This document shows positions 34,352 to 43,838 of a stretch of 55,958 bases of DNA, one piece after another (the first letter of the stretch is position 1; every line of letters starts with the position of its first letter). The notes below the pieces were generated by a model that worked only from the letters and a program-made list of their open reading frames with translations, ran no database searches and was not told the origin of the DNA. Both the position numbers and the translations under genes were made by a program. The stretch covers positions 1 through 55,958 of the forward strand of contig JAGHST010000007.1 in NCBI GenBank assembly GCA_018065695.1, in the 5' to 3' direction. The stretch is from Candidatus Cacconaster caballi. Lineage in GTDB: Bacteria; Bacteroidota; Bacteroidia; Bacteroidales; UBA932.

Positions 34352-35176
34352 ATGATTGATACTGAATTGCAAAAGGAGCTAAGAGCAATGTACAATCCGG
34401 ACGGGTCATTGCTTCGTGCAGAGCAGATGCGTCTGCTCGATATTCTCGTAGCGGTTGACGCCATTTGCCGCACAGAGAATATCGGATATTGGCTTGATGC
34501 CGGAACGCTTCTCGGGGCAGTCCGTCACGGCGGATTCATTCCCTGGGATGACGATATCGACATCTGCATTCTCAAAAAAGATTACAAACGATTCAAGGCA
34601 GCGATGCTCCGCAGCCTTCCGCCCAATATGGCATATCAGGACTGGACTACCGACCCGTACCACTTTGAGATGGCTGTCCGCATCAGGGACCTCAATTCCC
34701 TCTTCGATCAGGAAGAATCCCGCTTCCAAAAGTGGAGAGGTCTCTTTTTGGATGTAGTCCTTCTCGAAAATATGCCTTCGATGAGGTTCCACGATTTCCT
34801 CTATCCGCTCTACGGCAGAGTCACCCGCACATTGCACAATCAAGGCTATGCACAGGGCAAGAGTGGTGTCAGGATAGCGGCGGAGAAAGTTGCCGCCATT
34901 GTCCTTCTGCCTTTTGCGGAGGCTCTTCGAGGTCTGGGCGCCATTGTGGCAGCACTGAAAGGGAATGGACTAGTGGGTCGTTACTATTCCGGCTTTCGCA
35001 ACCCTCGTCATCTGGCCAATGTTTTTCCTCTTGGCGAAATCGATTTTGAAGGATGTTCCTTCAAGGCCCCCGGCAATGCGGACCTATATCTCCGGGAAAT
35101 GTTCGGAGATTATATGAAACTTCCTTCAGAAGAACAGAGGGGAGGACATCAAGTTCATATAGAGTTGTACAGATGA
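34352..35176 (+). CDS. LicD-family phosphotransferase
   Basis: Transfers a phospho-amine group (phosphocholine in characterised members) from its CDP-activated form to a glycan. The 274-residue protein has the family's DAGTLLGAVRHGGFIPWDDDIDI block (49-71), whose D-D-D triad binds metal, and RFQKWRGLFLDVVLLE near 125. A hydrophobic segment near 175-200 suggests membrane association. Directly downstream of the cytidylyltransferase-like fusion and overlapping the next gene by ATGA, so the three are probably one functional set. Confidence 0.9.
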   Translation: MIDTELQKELRAMYNPDGSLLRAEQMRLLDILVAVDAICRTENIGYWLDAGTLLGAVRHGGFIPWDDDIDICILKKDYKRFKAAMLRSLPPNMAYQDWTTDPYHFEMAVRIRDLNSLFDQEESRFQKWRGLFLDVVLLENMPSMRFHDFLYPLYGRVTRTLHNQGYAQGKSGVRIAAEKVAAIVLLPFAEALRGLGAIVAALKGNGLVGRYYSGFRNPRHLANVFPLGEIDFEGCSFKAPGNADLYLREMFGDYMKLPSEEQRGGHQVHIELYR

Positions 35177-36201
35177 AAGGTAAAATTCTCATAATCGGCC
35201 CGAATTATTTCAATTTTTTGACAGCTGCCGCGCATTCCTGCGAGGAACTGGGGTATGAAATACAAGTGCTTCCTTACGACAATCCAATCCACCCTTACAC
35301 CACTCTGATGAAGTGGCGCTACAGATTTGGCAACAAGGAGAAACTTCGCTCTGAAAGCCGCGCTTTCTTCGCGCAGACAGTTCTGTCCACATTCAAGAAT
35401 TTCTCTCCAGATATCGTTTTCATAATGAACGGGGAAATACTGGATGCGGCCATTCTTGACTTCTTACGAAAAACGGCGAAAGTGGCCGTCTGGTTTTTTG
35501 ACAACCGGGAGAAACTTCCGTGCGCGGAAAATCACGTGGACCACTGTGACGCATTATTCTGCTTTGATCGTGGCGATGTGGAATGGTACCGCTCGAAAGG
35601 GAAGGCGGCATATTTTCTTCCTCAGGCCTGCGACTGTGAAATATACTTTCCTCTCAAGGAGGAACGCGACATAGATATTCTCTTTATCGGTGACCTTTTC
35701 TATTCGCAAAGGAGGAAAGATATCATGAATGCCGTCATCGGGCACTATCCGAAAAGGGACATAGTGGTTTACGGAAGCTATCAACCCTGGTACAAGGGGC
35801 TTTGGAAGTGGATATGCCGCCCGCACAAAGGTATTTACCGCAATATGAACGTCACCGGAGCGGAAGCCAATTTCCTTTACAACAAGGCGAACATCGTGCT
35901 CAATATCCATCGGGAGAGCCAGATGGACGGGGCCAATCCCCGGTTCTTTGAAATCTGCGGAAGCGGGGCATATCAGATATGTGACCGCAATTCATATACC
36001 GCATCCGTCTTTCCCGAAGGCACTGTCGGCCTTTACTCGGATATGGATGAACTATTTGCCCTGATTGATTTCGCCCTGCACAACAATATGGAGGAGCAGG
36101 CCCGTAAGGCCCGCGAAGAACTTCTCTCCAAGCATACCTTCACCCGGCGTATGGAAGAGGCCTTAAAGGTTGTTTTGAATGAAGTCCCTGACTGCCAGTA
36201 G
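35173..36201 (+). CDS. Glycosyltransferase (CgeB-like)
   Basis: A 342-residue GT-B-type glycosyltransferase of the CgeB/DUF3880-like group: N-terminal KGKILIIGPNYFNFLT, a mid segment KVAVWFFDNREKLPC, and a C-terminal part with IDILFIGDLFYSQRRK and GANPRFFEICGSGAYQI (near 255) which is the glycosyltransferase nucleotide-sugar signature of this family. The ATG overlaps the LicD TGA. An upstream in-frame extension overlaps licD and is not real coding. Its last 39 bases overlap the convergent GT2 gene. Confidence 0.85.
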   Translation: MKGKILIIGPNYFNFLTAAAHSCEELGYEIQVLPYDNPIHPYTTLMKWRYRFGNKEKLRSESRAFFAQTVLSTFKNFSPDIVFIMNGEILDAAILDFLRKTAKVAVWFFDNREKLPCAENHVDHCDALFCFDRGDVEWYRSKGKAAYFLPQACDCEIYFPLKEERDIDILFIGDLFYSQRRKDIMNAVIGHYPKRDIVVYGSYQPWYKGLWKWICRPHKGIYRNMNVTGAEANFLYNKANIVLNIHRESQMDGANPRFFEICGSGAYQICDRNSYTASVFPEGTVGLYSDMDELFALIDFALHNNMEEQARKAREELLSKHTFTRRMEEALKVVLNEVPDCQ

Positions 36202-36984
36202 ATATCCTTTTTTCCAGCTGATAAGTCGCAAAGAGAGAGCATAACGGCCGTAGATTCCTTTTTCCTTTGCGTATGAACGAAGGTGGCGGAAAGATGCAAG
36301 ACGGCTGCGGAAGCGGTTTCTGTCCCGGGTTCTGCTCACTGAAGTGCGATAGACGAGATAGTGATACAGGGGCCTGTCCACTGCTGCGATGCGCTCGGCC
36401 GAGAGAAGGCAGCATCCGAGGAAACAACTGTCCTCTGCGCTGTGGGTACTGGGAAAACAGATTCCATTTTCGAGAAGGAAGGCTCTTTTGTAGATGTATG
36501 TGGTGAAGAAGGATTTGTATCTCAAGAGGTATCTGCGCTTCTCCTTTCCTTCGAAAACGCTGCTCCGCACCATAGGGTTGCGCCCTTCGATGCTTCTGCC
36601 GCCAGGATAGTCGAAATTGAGGTGGCAGTATGCCATATCTGCGCCCACCTGCTTTGCCGCACTGTAGAGGGCACTGCAGAACTCCCTGTCCACAAAGTCG
36701 TCGCTATCCACAAACGCTACATATTCGCCACTTGCCGCCCGTATGCCGATGTTTCTGGCCTCGCCGGGACCCGCATTGCTTTCTGTCTGAGTGAAAACGA
36801 AACTCTTCGGCCCGCTGTATGCACCCACAAAAGTATGTGCCAGTTCCATACTGTCATCGTCTCCGTGGTCGTCCACAATGACAATTTCGATGTCGTCCAT
36901 GGTCTGGTCGCAGAGCGATTCCATGCAGGATGTTAGATAATCTCTTGATTTGTAAACAGGTACTATGACAGAAATGCCGGCCAT
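36163..36984 (-). CDS. GT2-family glycosyltransferase
   Basis: Inverting glycosyltransferase of GT-A fold, 273 residues. ISVIVPVYKSRDYLTSCMES begins the protein, IVIVDDHGDD is the first aspartate motif, AFVDSDDF near residue 93 is the DxD metal motif, and the C-terminal half includes a conserved HSAEDSCFLGC. Donor and acceptor are unknown. It is the last of three leftward genes that lie tail-to-tail against the forward part of the glycan cluster. Confidence 0.92.
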   Translation of the reverse strand: MAGISVIVPVYKSRDYLTSCMESLCDQTMDDIEIVIVDDHGDDDSMELAHTFVGAYSGPKSFVFTQTESNAGPGEARNIGIRAASGEYVAFVDSDDFVDREFCSALYSAAKQVGADMAYCHLNFDYPGGRSIEGRNPMVRSSVFEGKEKRRYLLRYKSFFTTYIYKRAFLLENGICFPSTHSAEDSCFLGCCLLSAERIAAVDRPLYHYLVYRTSVSRTRDRNRFRSRLASFRHLRSYAKEKGIYGRYALSLRLISWKKGYLLAVRDFIQNNL

Positions 36985-36999
36985 TGGTTGAAAGGGGTT

Positions 37000-37785
37000 T
37001 TATCGGTTCTGGGATGAAAGTGCGAGTTTCCGCTTTATTTTATAGGGCCAGCGCGAAATACGCTGGGGGACCTTTATTGCCCAGCGCACGGTTTTGTCTG
37101 CGGCAAAACGGATGCGGCTGCAGGCGTTCCATACTGGAACTTCCAATTTGCGGATATCGTATGCTTCACGTATAAGTGCATCTATGCGCTTCTTCTGTGT
37201 TCCGTGAGTGGGCTCGATGCGCCGTACGACGAACGAGGGCATCGAATAGAATCTGGAAAACCAGGAGTGGAGGCAGATGGTGTGGCCTTCATCGTCTAAG
37301 GCGATTGTCGATATGCCGTCGCCGTGTCGGGAGGCAGGTAGATACAGAGTCTTGAAATTTTCTGCAATCCAGCGGAAAAATGGGTAGTAGGGCTCACGGT
37401 CAGAGTATTTGCACACCATCAGCGAGCGGTCGAAGCGTGTTCTGATGAGACTCAGGTTGATAACGTTGAAAAACGGGTTGGTCACTATGGGGTCTCTGCC
37501 TGTTACGGCAGGATCTCCGTCGCTGTATCCGGCGTTGGCATAGCCCTCTTCCCAAACTTTGCGTGCAAGTGCCACCACGGCTTCGGGGTCTGTAATGAAG
37601 GCATCCTCATCCACGTTAATGGCTATGTCACATTCCCTGTCGCGCAACATGCTGTAGAAATATCCGTCTGCGCTCTTGTCGGTCAGCCGGACGCAGGGAA
37701 ATCCCATCTGCTCGAAAAGGCCCTTGCTGCAGAGATACAACTTCAAGTCGAATGATCTGGTATATATTTTAATTCTCGGCTCCAT
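37000..37785 (-). CDS. Putative glycosyltransferase-like protein, unassigned
   Basis: A 261-residue cytoplasmic protein I cannot assign to a named family. A short hydrophobic-strand pattern followed by INVDEDAFITDPEAV near residue 68 has a D-x-D-like element in the position expected for a GT-A fold, and a later HGDGIST segment could close the active site. The C-terminal 60 residues are basic and aromatic (WAIKVPQRISRWPYKIKRK), compatible with membrane-surface attachment. It starts at the ATG of MEPRIKIY, which overlaps the end of the YfhO gene by 17 bases. Context alone suggests a role in glycan assembly. Confidence 0.6.
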   Translation of the reverse strand: MEPRIKIYTRSFDLKLYLCSKGLFEQMGFPCVRLTDKSADGYFYSMLRDRECDIAINVDEDAFITDPEAVVALARKVWEEGYANAGYSDGDPAVTGRDPIVTNPFFNVINLSLIRTRFDRSLMVCKYSDREPYYPFFRWIAENFKTLYLPASRHGDGISTIALDDEGHTICLHSWFSRFYSMPSFVVRRIEPTHGTQKKRIDALIREAYDIRKLEVPVWNACSRIRFAADKTVRWAIKVPQRISRWPYKIKRKLALSSQNR

Positions 37786-40234
37786 CCTCTTTCTTTCTTC
37801 TGAATCTGCCGGCCAGAGCCTTGGCAATGGCTGCTGCCGTCAGGCCGTACATCAATATGATGCAAGCGGTTGCGATTGCATCGCCCTTTTTGACGCTGTC
37901 AGGATCGAACTCGAATGTTATCTCGTGCTCTCCTTCCGGTACGTTGAGGCCCCTGAGCGTGTAGTTGGCGCGGAAATGCCCGGCAGGAATACCGTCTATC
38001 GAGGCCTTCCAGCCGTATGGGTAGTAAATTTCCGAAAAAATGATTGTGCCCGGTATGGAGGAGGTGCAACGGTAGTCTATCTTGCGCGGCAGATATTTCA
38101 CCAGTTCAACCTTAGCGCCGGGGTCCCGTCCCGGAGAAAGATTCCCGACGTTTGGGGCAAATTCCTTGTCTATGACGGCGGTGGTGGAGAGATCTATTTC
38201 TGAAAGGGCGTCACTCTCTTCCTGCGCTCCGTCAGCCACTACTATTTTCTCCACGAACCAGGCGTTGCCCAGAGCGTATTGGTTTAAAACCGGTACCTGC
38301 CGGCCGTCTTCATCCTCCGTTATGAGGTATTTTGCATTGAGCATTCCGATAACGGGAAGTTCCACTTTGGAGAGGTGCTCGTCAATGAGGTCCTGATATC
38401 TTCGCAGTTTGGCTGCACTGTAGCCGCCTATGGATTTCAGACGGTAGGATGTGCGGGCGTCGTTGAAGGGGTTTGTGTAGAGATTCAATACGCGGAAGTG
38501 AGGGTCCGGGTCTTCAAGAATCATCTCTTCATAGGGCTGGATTGCGAATGCGTTGCCTCTTTCTCGCGGAGATATGAAGTGGGAGTCGTTGAAGTACCTG
38601 CGGTCCACCGGCCACATGTCTGCGACAATCAGAATGCCGAGAGTTGCAGCGAGCATCCCGTTTTTGATTTTGCCCTTATTGTATAGCAACAGCAGGACCA
38701 CGGTTGCGGCAATAAAGAAGAGACTTCTCCATGAATCGCTTCTCAGAAGGTCTGCGCGCTGCTTGACCAGAGCGGCGTAGGCCCATTCGGGAAGTTGGCC
38801 CGAGAATGCCGCGTCGGAGGCCGAGACAAAACTTCCCAGCGATCCTCCCATCAGTGCGGCAATAAGGCAGATGCCGCCTGCAATGCCTCCGCTTACGAGA
38901 ATGGCCTTAGTTGCATCTTTACTTGAGGTTTGTCCATCCATAAGCTGTTTGACGGCGAGGAAGCCCAGAAGGGGCATAGTTATTTCTGCCACAATCAGTA
39001 TGGATGAGACCGCCCGAAATTTGTTGTAGAGCGGGAAATAGTCGAAGAATAATTCAGTGAGCCATAAGCAGTTGTGCCCCCAGGCAAGGGCTATTGAGAA
39101 AAGTGTGGCTATGAGAATCGCCCATTTGTAAGGACCCTTCACGATGACAAGTCCCAGTATGAAAAGCAGACATACTACGGCTCCCATATAGACATTGCCG
39201 GCAGTGAACGGCTGCTCACCCCAGTACATCGGGGCGTTGGCACAGAAATCCGCTGCACTGCGCGGGGGCACTCCGTGGCGGACCAGTTCACCGTAAAGGT
39301 ATGAGTCATTGCCAAGAGGATATGATGAAGATCCGCCTTTGACTCCTGGAATCAGAAAGCTCAACGTTTCGTCAATTCCGTAGCTCCACTGGGTGGCGTA
39401 TTCTATATCGAGTCCGCTCTTCCGGCCGTTATCTCCATCTTTGACAAGATCGGAGTGGCCGCCTCTCATCGTTTGGGATGCATATTCGCTGTTGGCGAAG
39501 ATGTTGGAGCAGCCGGTGCCGAGACCGATGGCCAGCGCGATGGCGAAAATGCCGGTGGCGGCAGCCAGATCCTTGTATCTCTTTTCCTTGATGTGTATCC
39601 AAAGTTCAGCGAGGAAAAACACGCCGATCATCAGGAAAAGATAGTAGGCCATCTGGGGATGAATGCTGAATCCGGCAGCTGAGAAAAACATCGTAAAAAT
39701 AGCACCCAAACTATATTTTTTTCTGAATACCAGGTAGAAACCTGCGGCCACCAGAGTGATGTAGGAGATTGAGATGGTCTTGCCTCCGTGCCCTGCTGCT
39801 ATTATGACGATGAAATATGAAGATAGCGCAATGGCGAAGGCTCCTGCGATGGAAAGCCATTTGTCAACTCCGAAGCAGCGCAGAAACGTGAAGAAGCAGA
39901 CAAAGTAGAAAATCAGAATCCATGCGGGATGCTTCGGACCTCTGTGGAGGAAATTTATCCAGGGAGCGGTGAGTTCCGATGAGCGGTAGTGGCCGCCGCC
40001 TATCTGATAGTTCGGCATACCGCTGAACATCGAGCCGTTCCAGAAACCGTATTCCCCCTCCGACTTGTCGAATGTCTGCGCTTCGTGGACTGCGCTCAAG
40101 GCATTGACGTCGTCGCCCGACAGAAGTACTTTCCCCGAGAGTTCCTCACTGCAGTAGGCGTAGGCTGCGAATACGAAAATGAAGGCCGCTGCCAGATATG
40201 CACCATATTTCCTCAAAATGTCACCAATTTTCAT
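37769..40234 (-). CDS. YfhO-family membrane protein
   Basis: A large integral membrane protein, 821 residues with about 12-14 helices, of the YfhO family, which has a GT-C-type fold. The first outer loop with LLSGDDVNALSAVHEAQ near residue 38-54 contains acidic residues of the type that act as catalytic base in GT-C enzymes, and a folded periplasmic region lies at about 590-780. In Firmicutes, YfhO proteins glycosylate cell-surface polymers from lipid-linked sugars. Here it could transfer side-chain sugars onto the local glycan. It has its own promoter at 19 bases. Confidence 0.82.
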   Translation of the reverse strand: MKIGDILRKYGAYLAAAFIFVFAAYAYCSEELSGKVLLSGDDVNALSAVHEAQTFDKSEGEYGFWNGSMFSGMPNYQIGGGHYRSSELTAPWINFLHRGPKHPAWILIFYFVCFFTFLRCFGVDKWLSIAGAFAIALSSYFIVIIAAGHGGKTISISYITLVAAGFYLVFRKKYSLGAIFTMFFSAAGFSIHPQMAYYLFLMIGVFFLAELWIHIKEKRYKDLAAATGIFAIALAIGLGTGCSNIFANSEYASQTMRGGHSDLVKDGDNGRKSGLDIEYATQWSYGIDETLSFLIPGVKGGSSSYPLGNDSYLYGELVRHGVPPRSAADFCANAPMYWGEQPFTAGNVYMGAVVCLLFILGLVIVKGPYKWAILIATLFSIALAWGHNCLWLTELFFDYFPLYNKFRAVSSILIVAEITMPLLGFLAVKQLMDGQTSSKDATKAILVSGGIAGGICLIAALMGGSLGSFVSASDAAFSGQLPEWAYAALVKQRADLLRSDSWRSLFFIAATVVLLLLYNKGKIKNGMLAATLGILIVADMWPVDRRYFNDSHFISPRERGNAFAIQPYEEMILEDPDPHFRVLNLYTNPFNDARTSYRLKSIGGYSAAKLRRYQDLIDEHLSKVELPVIGMLNAKYLITEDEDGRQVPVLNQYALGNAWFVEKIVVADGAQEESDALSEIDLSTTAVIDKEFAPNVGNLSPGRDPGAKVELVKYLPRKIDYRCTSSIPGTIIFSEIYYPYGWKASIDGIPAGHFRANYTLRGLNVPEGEHEITFEFDPDSVKKGDAIATACIILMYGLTAAAIAKALAGRFRRKKEDGAEN

Positions 40235-40253
40235 TTTAAAGCTGTTAATAATG

Positions 40254-40261
40254 CAAAGGTA
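40254..40261 (-). promoter_or_regulatory. -7 box (TACCTTTG) for YfhO gene
   Basis: On the minus strand TACCTTTG is 19 bases before the YfhO ATG. The divergent box starts 14 bases away. Confidence 0.5.
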
Positions 40262-40275
40262 TGAATAATTATTTT

Positions 40276-40283
40276 TAACTTTG
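40276..40283 (+). promoter_or_regulatory. -7 box (TAACTTTG) for SLBB export gene
   Basis: TAACTTTG is 37 bases before the ATG at 40321. Confidence 0.5.
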
Positions 40284-40320
40284 TAAGTTGAATATTGTAA
40301 AATCGAATCAGTATATCATA

Positions 40321-42690
40321 ATGAAAAAATTATTTCTGACATTTATCTGCATTCTGGCTTTCGGCTCTTTCGCCTTTGCTCAGAGCGCCAGCGAATTGAA
40401 TGCGGCCAGGGCGATGGCCAAACAGTATGGCTACACCGAAGAGCAAATCAATAAGATGATGAGCCAGCAGAAGGACAAAAACAAGAATGATTCAAAAACT
40501 TCCAAAAAGAACTCGAAGCAATCCTCCAGAGTTTTTGATGAAAATCAGACGTTTGACGAAGAAGGCAACGTTGTCGGCAACAGATACGGCGAAATTCCTT
40601 TCGATATGAAGGATTCCACAGACCTGATGCTGATCAAGCCGGCGAAGCCTGCTCCGAAAGACAGCATATACGGCCATATCTTCTTCAAGTCAAAAGGATT
40701 CGAGATAGTTCCTTCGTATAATGCTCCGGTGCCTGACAGTTTTGTGCTGGGGCCTGGAGATGAGGTGGTCGTCAATATCTGGGGCGCCACCAACACCAGT
40801 ATTTCCGGCGTCGTCGGCAAGAACGGCAGTGTCGTACTCGCCGAAGCCGGTCCTGTCGCCATAGGCGGAATGACTCTCGGCGCAGCCGAGAAACTTATCC
40901 GCAACAGGCTCTCCAGCATATACGGAGGGCTCTCCAGCGGAGAATCGAAGATGCAGCTCACGCTTGGCCGCATCAGGGGCGTCTCAGTTAATGTCCTCGG
41001 AGAGGTGGTGACACCTGGTGTATACAATCTTCCGAGTCTGAGTACCATCCCATCAGCCATCTTTATGGCCGGAGGCCTTCAGGAACTCGGCACCGTACGC
41101 GACATCACCCTCTTCCGAGGTGGTAAGAAGGTTGGCGTATTCGACCTCTATGATTTTATGATGAACGGCAATCCCGGCGCCAACTGCAGCCTTCAGGAGA
41201 ACGATATCATAACCGTAAATCCTGCCGCCGTGATAGTAAAGGCAGAGGGAGCCGTCCAGCGTCCGCTCCTCTATGAAATGAGGGAGGGGGAGACAGTGGC
41301 GGACCTCATCAAATATGCAGGAGGCTTCAGCAGTCTTGCCGACAGGAGCAAAGCCCACATAGACCGCACAGTAGGCTTCACCTCCGTCTCGTATGACGTG
41401 TCGTCTTCGGATTTCGCCAACTTCAAACTCGCAGACCAGGATGAGGTCACATTCTATGAGAACAGAAATCCCGAGATACGCAACCGCGTACAGATATATG
41501 GCGCCGTAGAGCACGAAGGCCCTTATGCCATAGGGGAGAGCGTCTCTTCGGTATCCCAGCTCATCAAGGCTGCCGGTGGTCTGAAGAAGGGTGCATATCT
41601 TGAGCGCGCAATCCTTCGCCGCACCGACGATGAAGGCCGCTATTCAATGATTCAGTTCAATGTCGCCGATGTGTTGAAAGGCCGCACCGACATCAAGCTC
41701 CAGCAGCAGGATTCCCTCCATTTCTACCTTGTAAAGGATATGATTGAAGAGCAGACGGTCCTCATCTCCGGTGCAGTCATCGAGCCGGGCATTTTCGACT
41801 ATTCGGAAGGGATGACCCTCGGATCTCTCATCATTATGGGAGGAGGATTCGCCAACGGAGCCTGCCTGACCAACATAGAGATTGCCAGCCGTGGCGACCG
41901 CTCTGTCGGCGATGTCGTCACAGTGAATCTTGAAACCAATCCCGAAGCTATGGAGACCCCTCTCAAGGCGTTCGATCAGGTTTCAATCAGGAAGAATACC
42001 TACAACAGACCTTTGAGCTCCGTCTCTGTTGAAGGCGAAGTGATGTTCCCGGGCGATTACGTGATTGAAAGCAGTTCTGTCCGTATTTCCGACGTCATCG
42101 ATCGTGCGGGACGCTTTACTCCGGACGCATACGCCAGAGGTGCCCGTCTTGTCAGGACAATGACCCTTGAAGAGCGCCAGCGTATCGAGCAGGCATTCGA
42201 GGTTGCCAAGAAGCAGGCCGGCAAGGACTCCCTGACAATGGAGGATCTCGGTCTTGACCAGAACACCTACACTGTCGGTATCGACATCGTCTCCGCAATG
42301 GCGAACAAGGGGTCTGAAGATGACATCACCCTTCGCGACGGAGACAGAATCATCATTCCCCAACTCAACAACACCGTCAAGATATCGGGAGGAGTGCTCT
42401 ATCCAAATACGGTCGGCTACAGCAGGGGCGCTACTCTCCGTGACTATATAAGCCAGGCCGGAGGATATACCAAGAAAGCCCGTCGCGGACTTGTCTATGT
42501 GGTCTATATGAACGGCACTGCAGCCGCGAAGGGGAGCCGTCAGTTCCATATGGAACCCGGAATGGAGATAATAGTGCCTGAAAAGGGCGAGCGCCAGAGT
42601 ATGAGTCCCGCAGAGATTGCATCTCTCGCCTCAACCGCCACCTCAACCGCAGCTCTCATCACCACTATTGTGAACTCTTTTGTAAAATAG
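40321..42690 (+). CDS. Polysaccharide export outer-membrane protein (SLBB, Wza-like)
   Basis: Forms the periplasmic and outer-membrane conduit for capsular or exopolysaccharide. 789 residues with a signal peptide (about 1-20, ends AFAQ) followed by a charged Lys/Asn/Ser-rich linker. The poly-export domain is near 135-210 (DSFVLGPGDEVVVNIWG), then about five or six SLBB repeats follow, recognisable by V-x-V-x-G-E-V-x-x-P-G-V-Y at 220-235 and later VQIYGAVEHEGPY, ISGAVIEPGIF, VEGEVMFPGDY and ISGGVLYPNTV. A short C-terminal hydrophobic segment closes the protein. The start chosen gives the signal peptide; 11 upstream in-frame codons do not. Confidence 0.93.
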   Translation: MKKLFLTFICILAFGSFAFAQSASELNAARAMAKQYGYTEEQINKMMSQQKDKNKNDSKTSKKNSKQSSRVFDENQTFDEEGNVVGNRYGEIPFDMKDSTDLMLIKPAKPAPKDSIYGHIFFKSKGFEIVPSYNAPVPDSFVLGPGDEVVVNIWGATNTSISGVVGKNGSVVLAEAGPVAIGGMTLGAAEKLIRNRLSSIYGGLSSGESKMQLTLGRIRGVSVNVLGEVVTPGVYNLPSLSTIPSAIFMAGGLQELGTVRDITLFRGGKKVGVFDLYDFMMNGNPGANCSLQENDIITVNPAAVIVKAEGAVQRPLLYEMREGETVADLIKYAGGFSSLADRSKAHIDRTVGFTSVSYDVSSSDFANFKLADQDEVTFYENRNPEIRNRVQIYGAVEHEGPYAIGESVSSVSQLIKAAGGLKKGAYLERAILRRTDDEGRYSMIQFNVADVLKGRTDIKLQQQDSLHFYLVKDMIEEQTVLISGAVIEPGIFDYSEGMTLGSLIIMGGGFANGACLTNIEIASRGDRSVGDVVTVNLETNPEAMETPLKAFDQVSIRKNTYNRPLSSVSVEGEVMFPGDYVIESSSVRISDVIDRAGRFTPDAYARGARLVRTMTLEERQRIEQAFEVAKKQAGKDSLTMEDLGLDQNTYTVGIDIVSAMANKGSEDDITLRDGDRIIIPQLNNTVKISGGVLYPNTVGYSRGATLRDYISQAGGYTKKARRGLVYVVYMNGTAAAKGSRQFHMEPGMEIIVPEKGERQSMSPAEIASLASTATSTAALITTIVNSFVK

Positions 42691-42692
42691 CG

Positions 42693-43838
42693 ATGGAAAT
42701 GGACAACGAAATGGAAAACGAATTGGATTTGATGGAGATTCTCAGGAAGTTCTGGGACAAGCGCATTCTCATCATCAAGATTGCCGTTGTTTTTATGGTT
42801 ATCGGCCTTTTTGTGGCCCTGTTCTCACCGAAGCAATTTACGGCCGAGCGCGTCTTCGTGCCGCAGACCGGCAAGAGTACAAGTGCCAGCAGATATGCGG
42901 GACTTGCCGCAATGGCCGGCATCAGTCTTGATATGGGCGGGTCCGATGCCACAATCAGCCCGATGGTCTATCCCCACATCCTCAAGAACGTGGATTTCCA
43001 GAAGGAACTTATGCACACCCCGATTCATTTCGAAGGATATAACGAACCCATAGAATTGTATGACTACTATACCGACAAGAAGTATCATAAGTTCAACCTT
43101 CTGGGCGCCATAAAGAAATATACCATAGGCCTTCCCGGTGTAATCCTCACTGCAGTTCGCGGCGACGATGAGGACAAGCCCGCAAAACCTCTACCCGAGG
43201 TGGATGAAGAGAGCGGCAGATTGAATGCCCTCACCGTAAAGGAAGACCGTATTGCCAAGACACTTTCCAAGAGCATCTCCTTGAGCGTGGATCAGAAACA
43301 GGGCTACGTGACCCTTACCGCCAATATGTCTGAGGCTGTGGCTGCCGCCGAACTTTGCAACAGCACATATAATCTTCTCAAGAAGTATGTTTCAAGCTAC
43401 AAGACAGTCAAGGCCCAGTCCGACCTGGAGTTCGTGGAGGCTCAGTGCGAGCAGGCAAAGAGGGATTATGAAGAGAAGCAGAGCAGATATGCCTCTTACG
43501 TGGATTCGCACAGAGGTGTTTCAACGGCTTCTGCCGCAGTGGAGCAGCAGCGCCTCGAGGCAGATATGCAGCTTGCCCAGCAGCTCTACAGCGAACTTGC
43601 CAAGAATGCCATGACCTCCCGCATCAAGGTCAAGGAAGAGACCGTCTCCTTCAGCGACCTTGCCCCAGCAAAGGTTCCAATCCAGAAGACCAAGCCCAAG
43701 AGGGCCACTATTCTCGTGATATGGACTTTCCTCGGTATCTGCGCCGGTTGCGGATGGGTATTCGCAAAAGACTGGTGGAGAGAACAGAAGGGAAAGTTTA
43801 CCTCCAAATCCCCTAAAGAGGATCAACGTCAAGAATAA
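42693..43838 (+). CDS. Polysaccharide chain-length regulator (Wzz-like)
   Basis: Inner-membrane co-polymerase of 381 residues that sets glycan chain length and partners the export protein. N-terminal helix about 30-50 (IIKIAVVFMVIGLFVALFSP), long periplasmic coiled region (about 200-320) and a C-terminal helix (ATILVIWTFLGICAGCGWV) with the Pro-rich P-K-R-A approach typical of Wzz. No tyrosine-kinase domain follows. It begins two bases after the export gene. The last 26 bases overlap the convergent priA. Confidence 0.9.
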   Translation: MEMDNEMENELDLMEILRKFWDKRILIIKIAVVFMVIGLFVALFSPKQFTAERVFVPQTGKSTSASRYAGLAAMAGISLDMGGSDATISPMVYPHILKNVDFQKELMHTPIHFEGYNEPIELYDYYTDKKYHKFNLLGAIKKYTIGLPGVILTAVRGDDEDKPAKPLPEVDEESGRLNALTVKEDRIAKTLSKSISLSVDQKQGYVTLTANMSEAVAAAELCNSTYNLLKKYVSSYKTVKAQSDLEFVEAQCEQAKRDYEEKQSRYASYVDSHRGVSTASAAVEQQRLEADMQLAQQLYSELAKNAMTSRIKVKEETVSFSDLAPAKVPIQKTKPKRATILVIWTFLGICAGCGWVFAKDWWREQKGKFTSKSPKEDQRQE

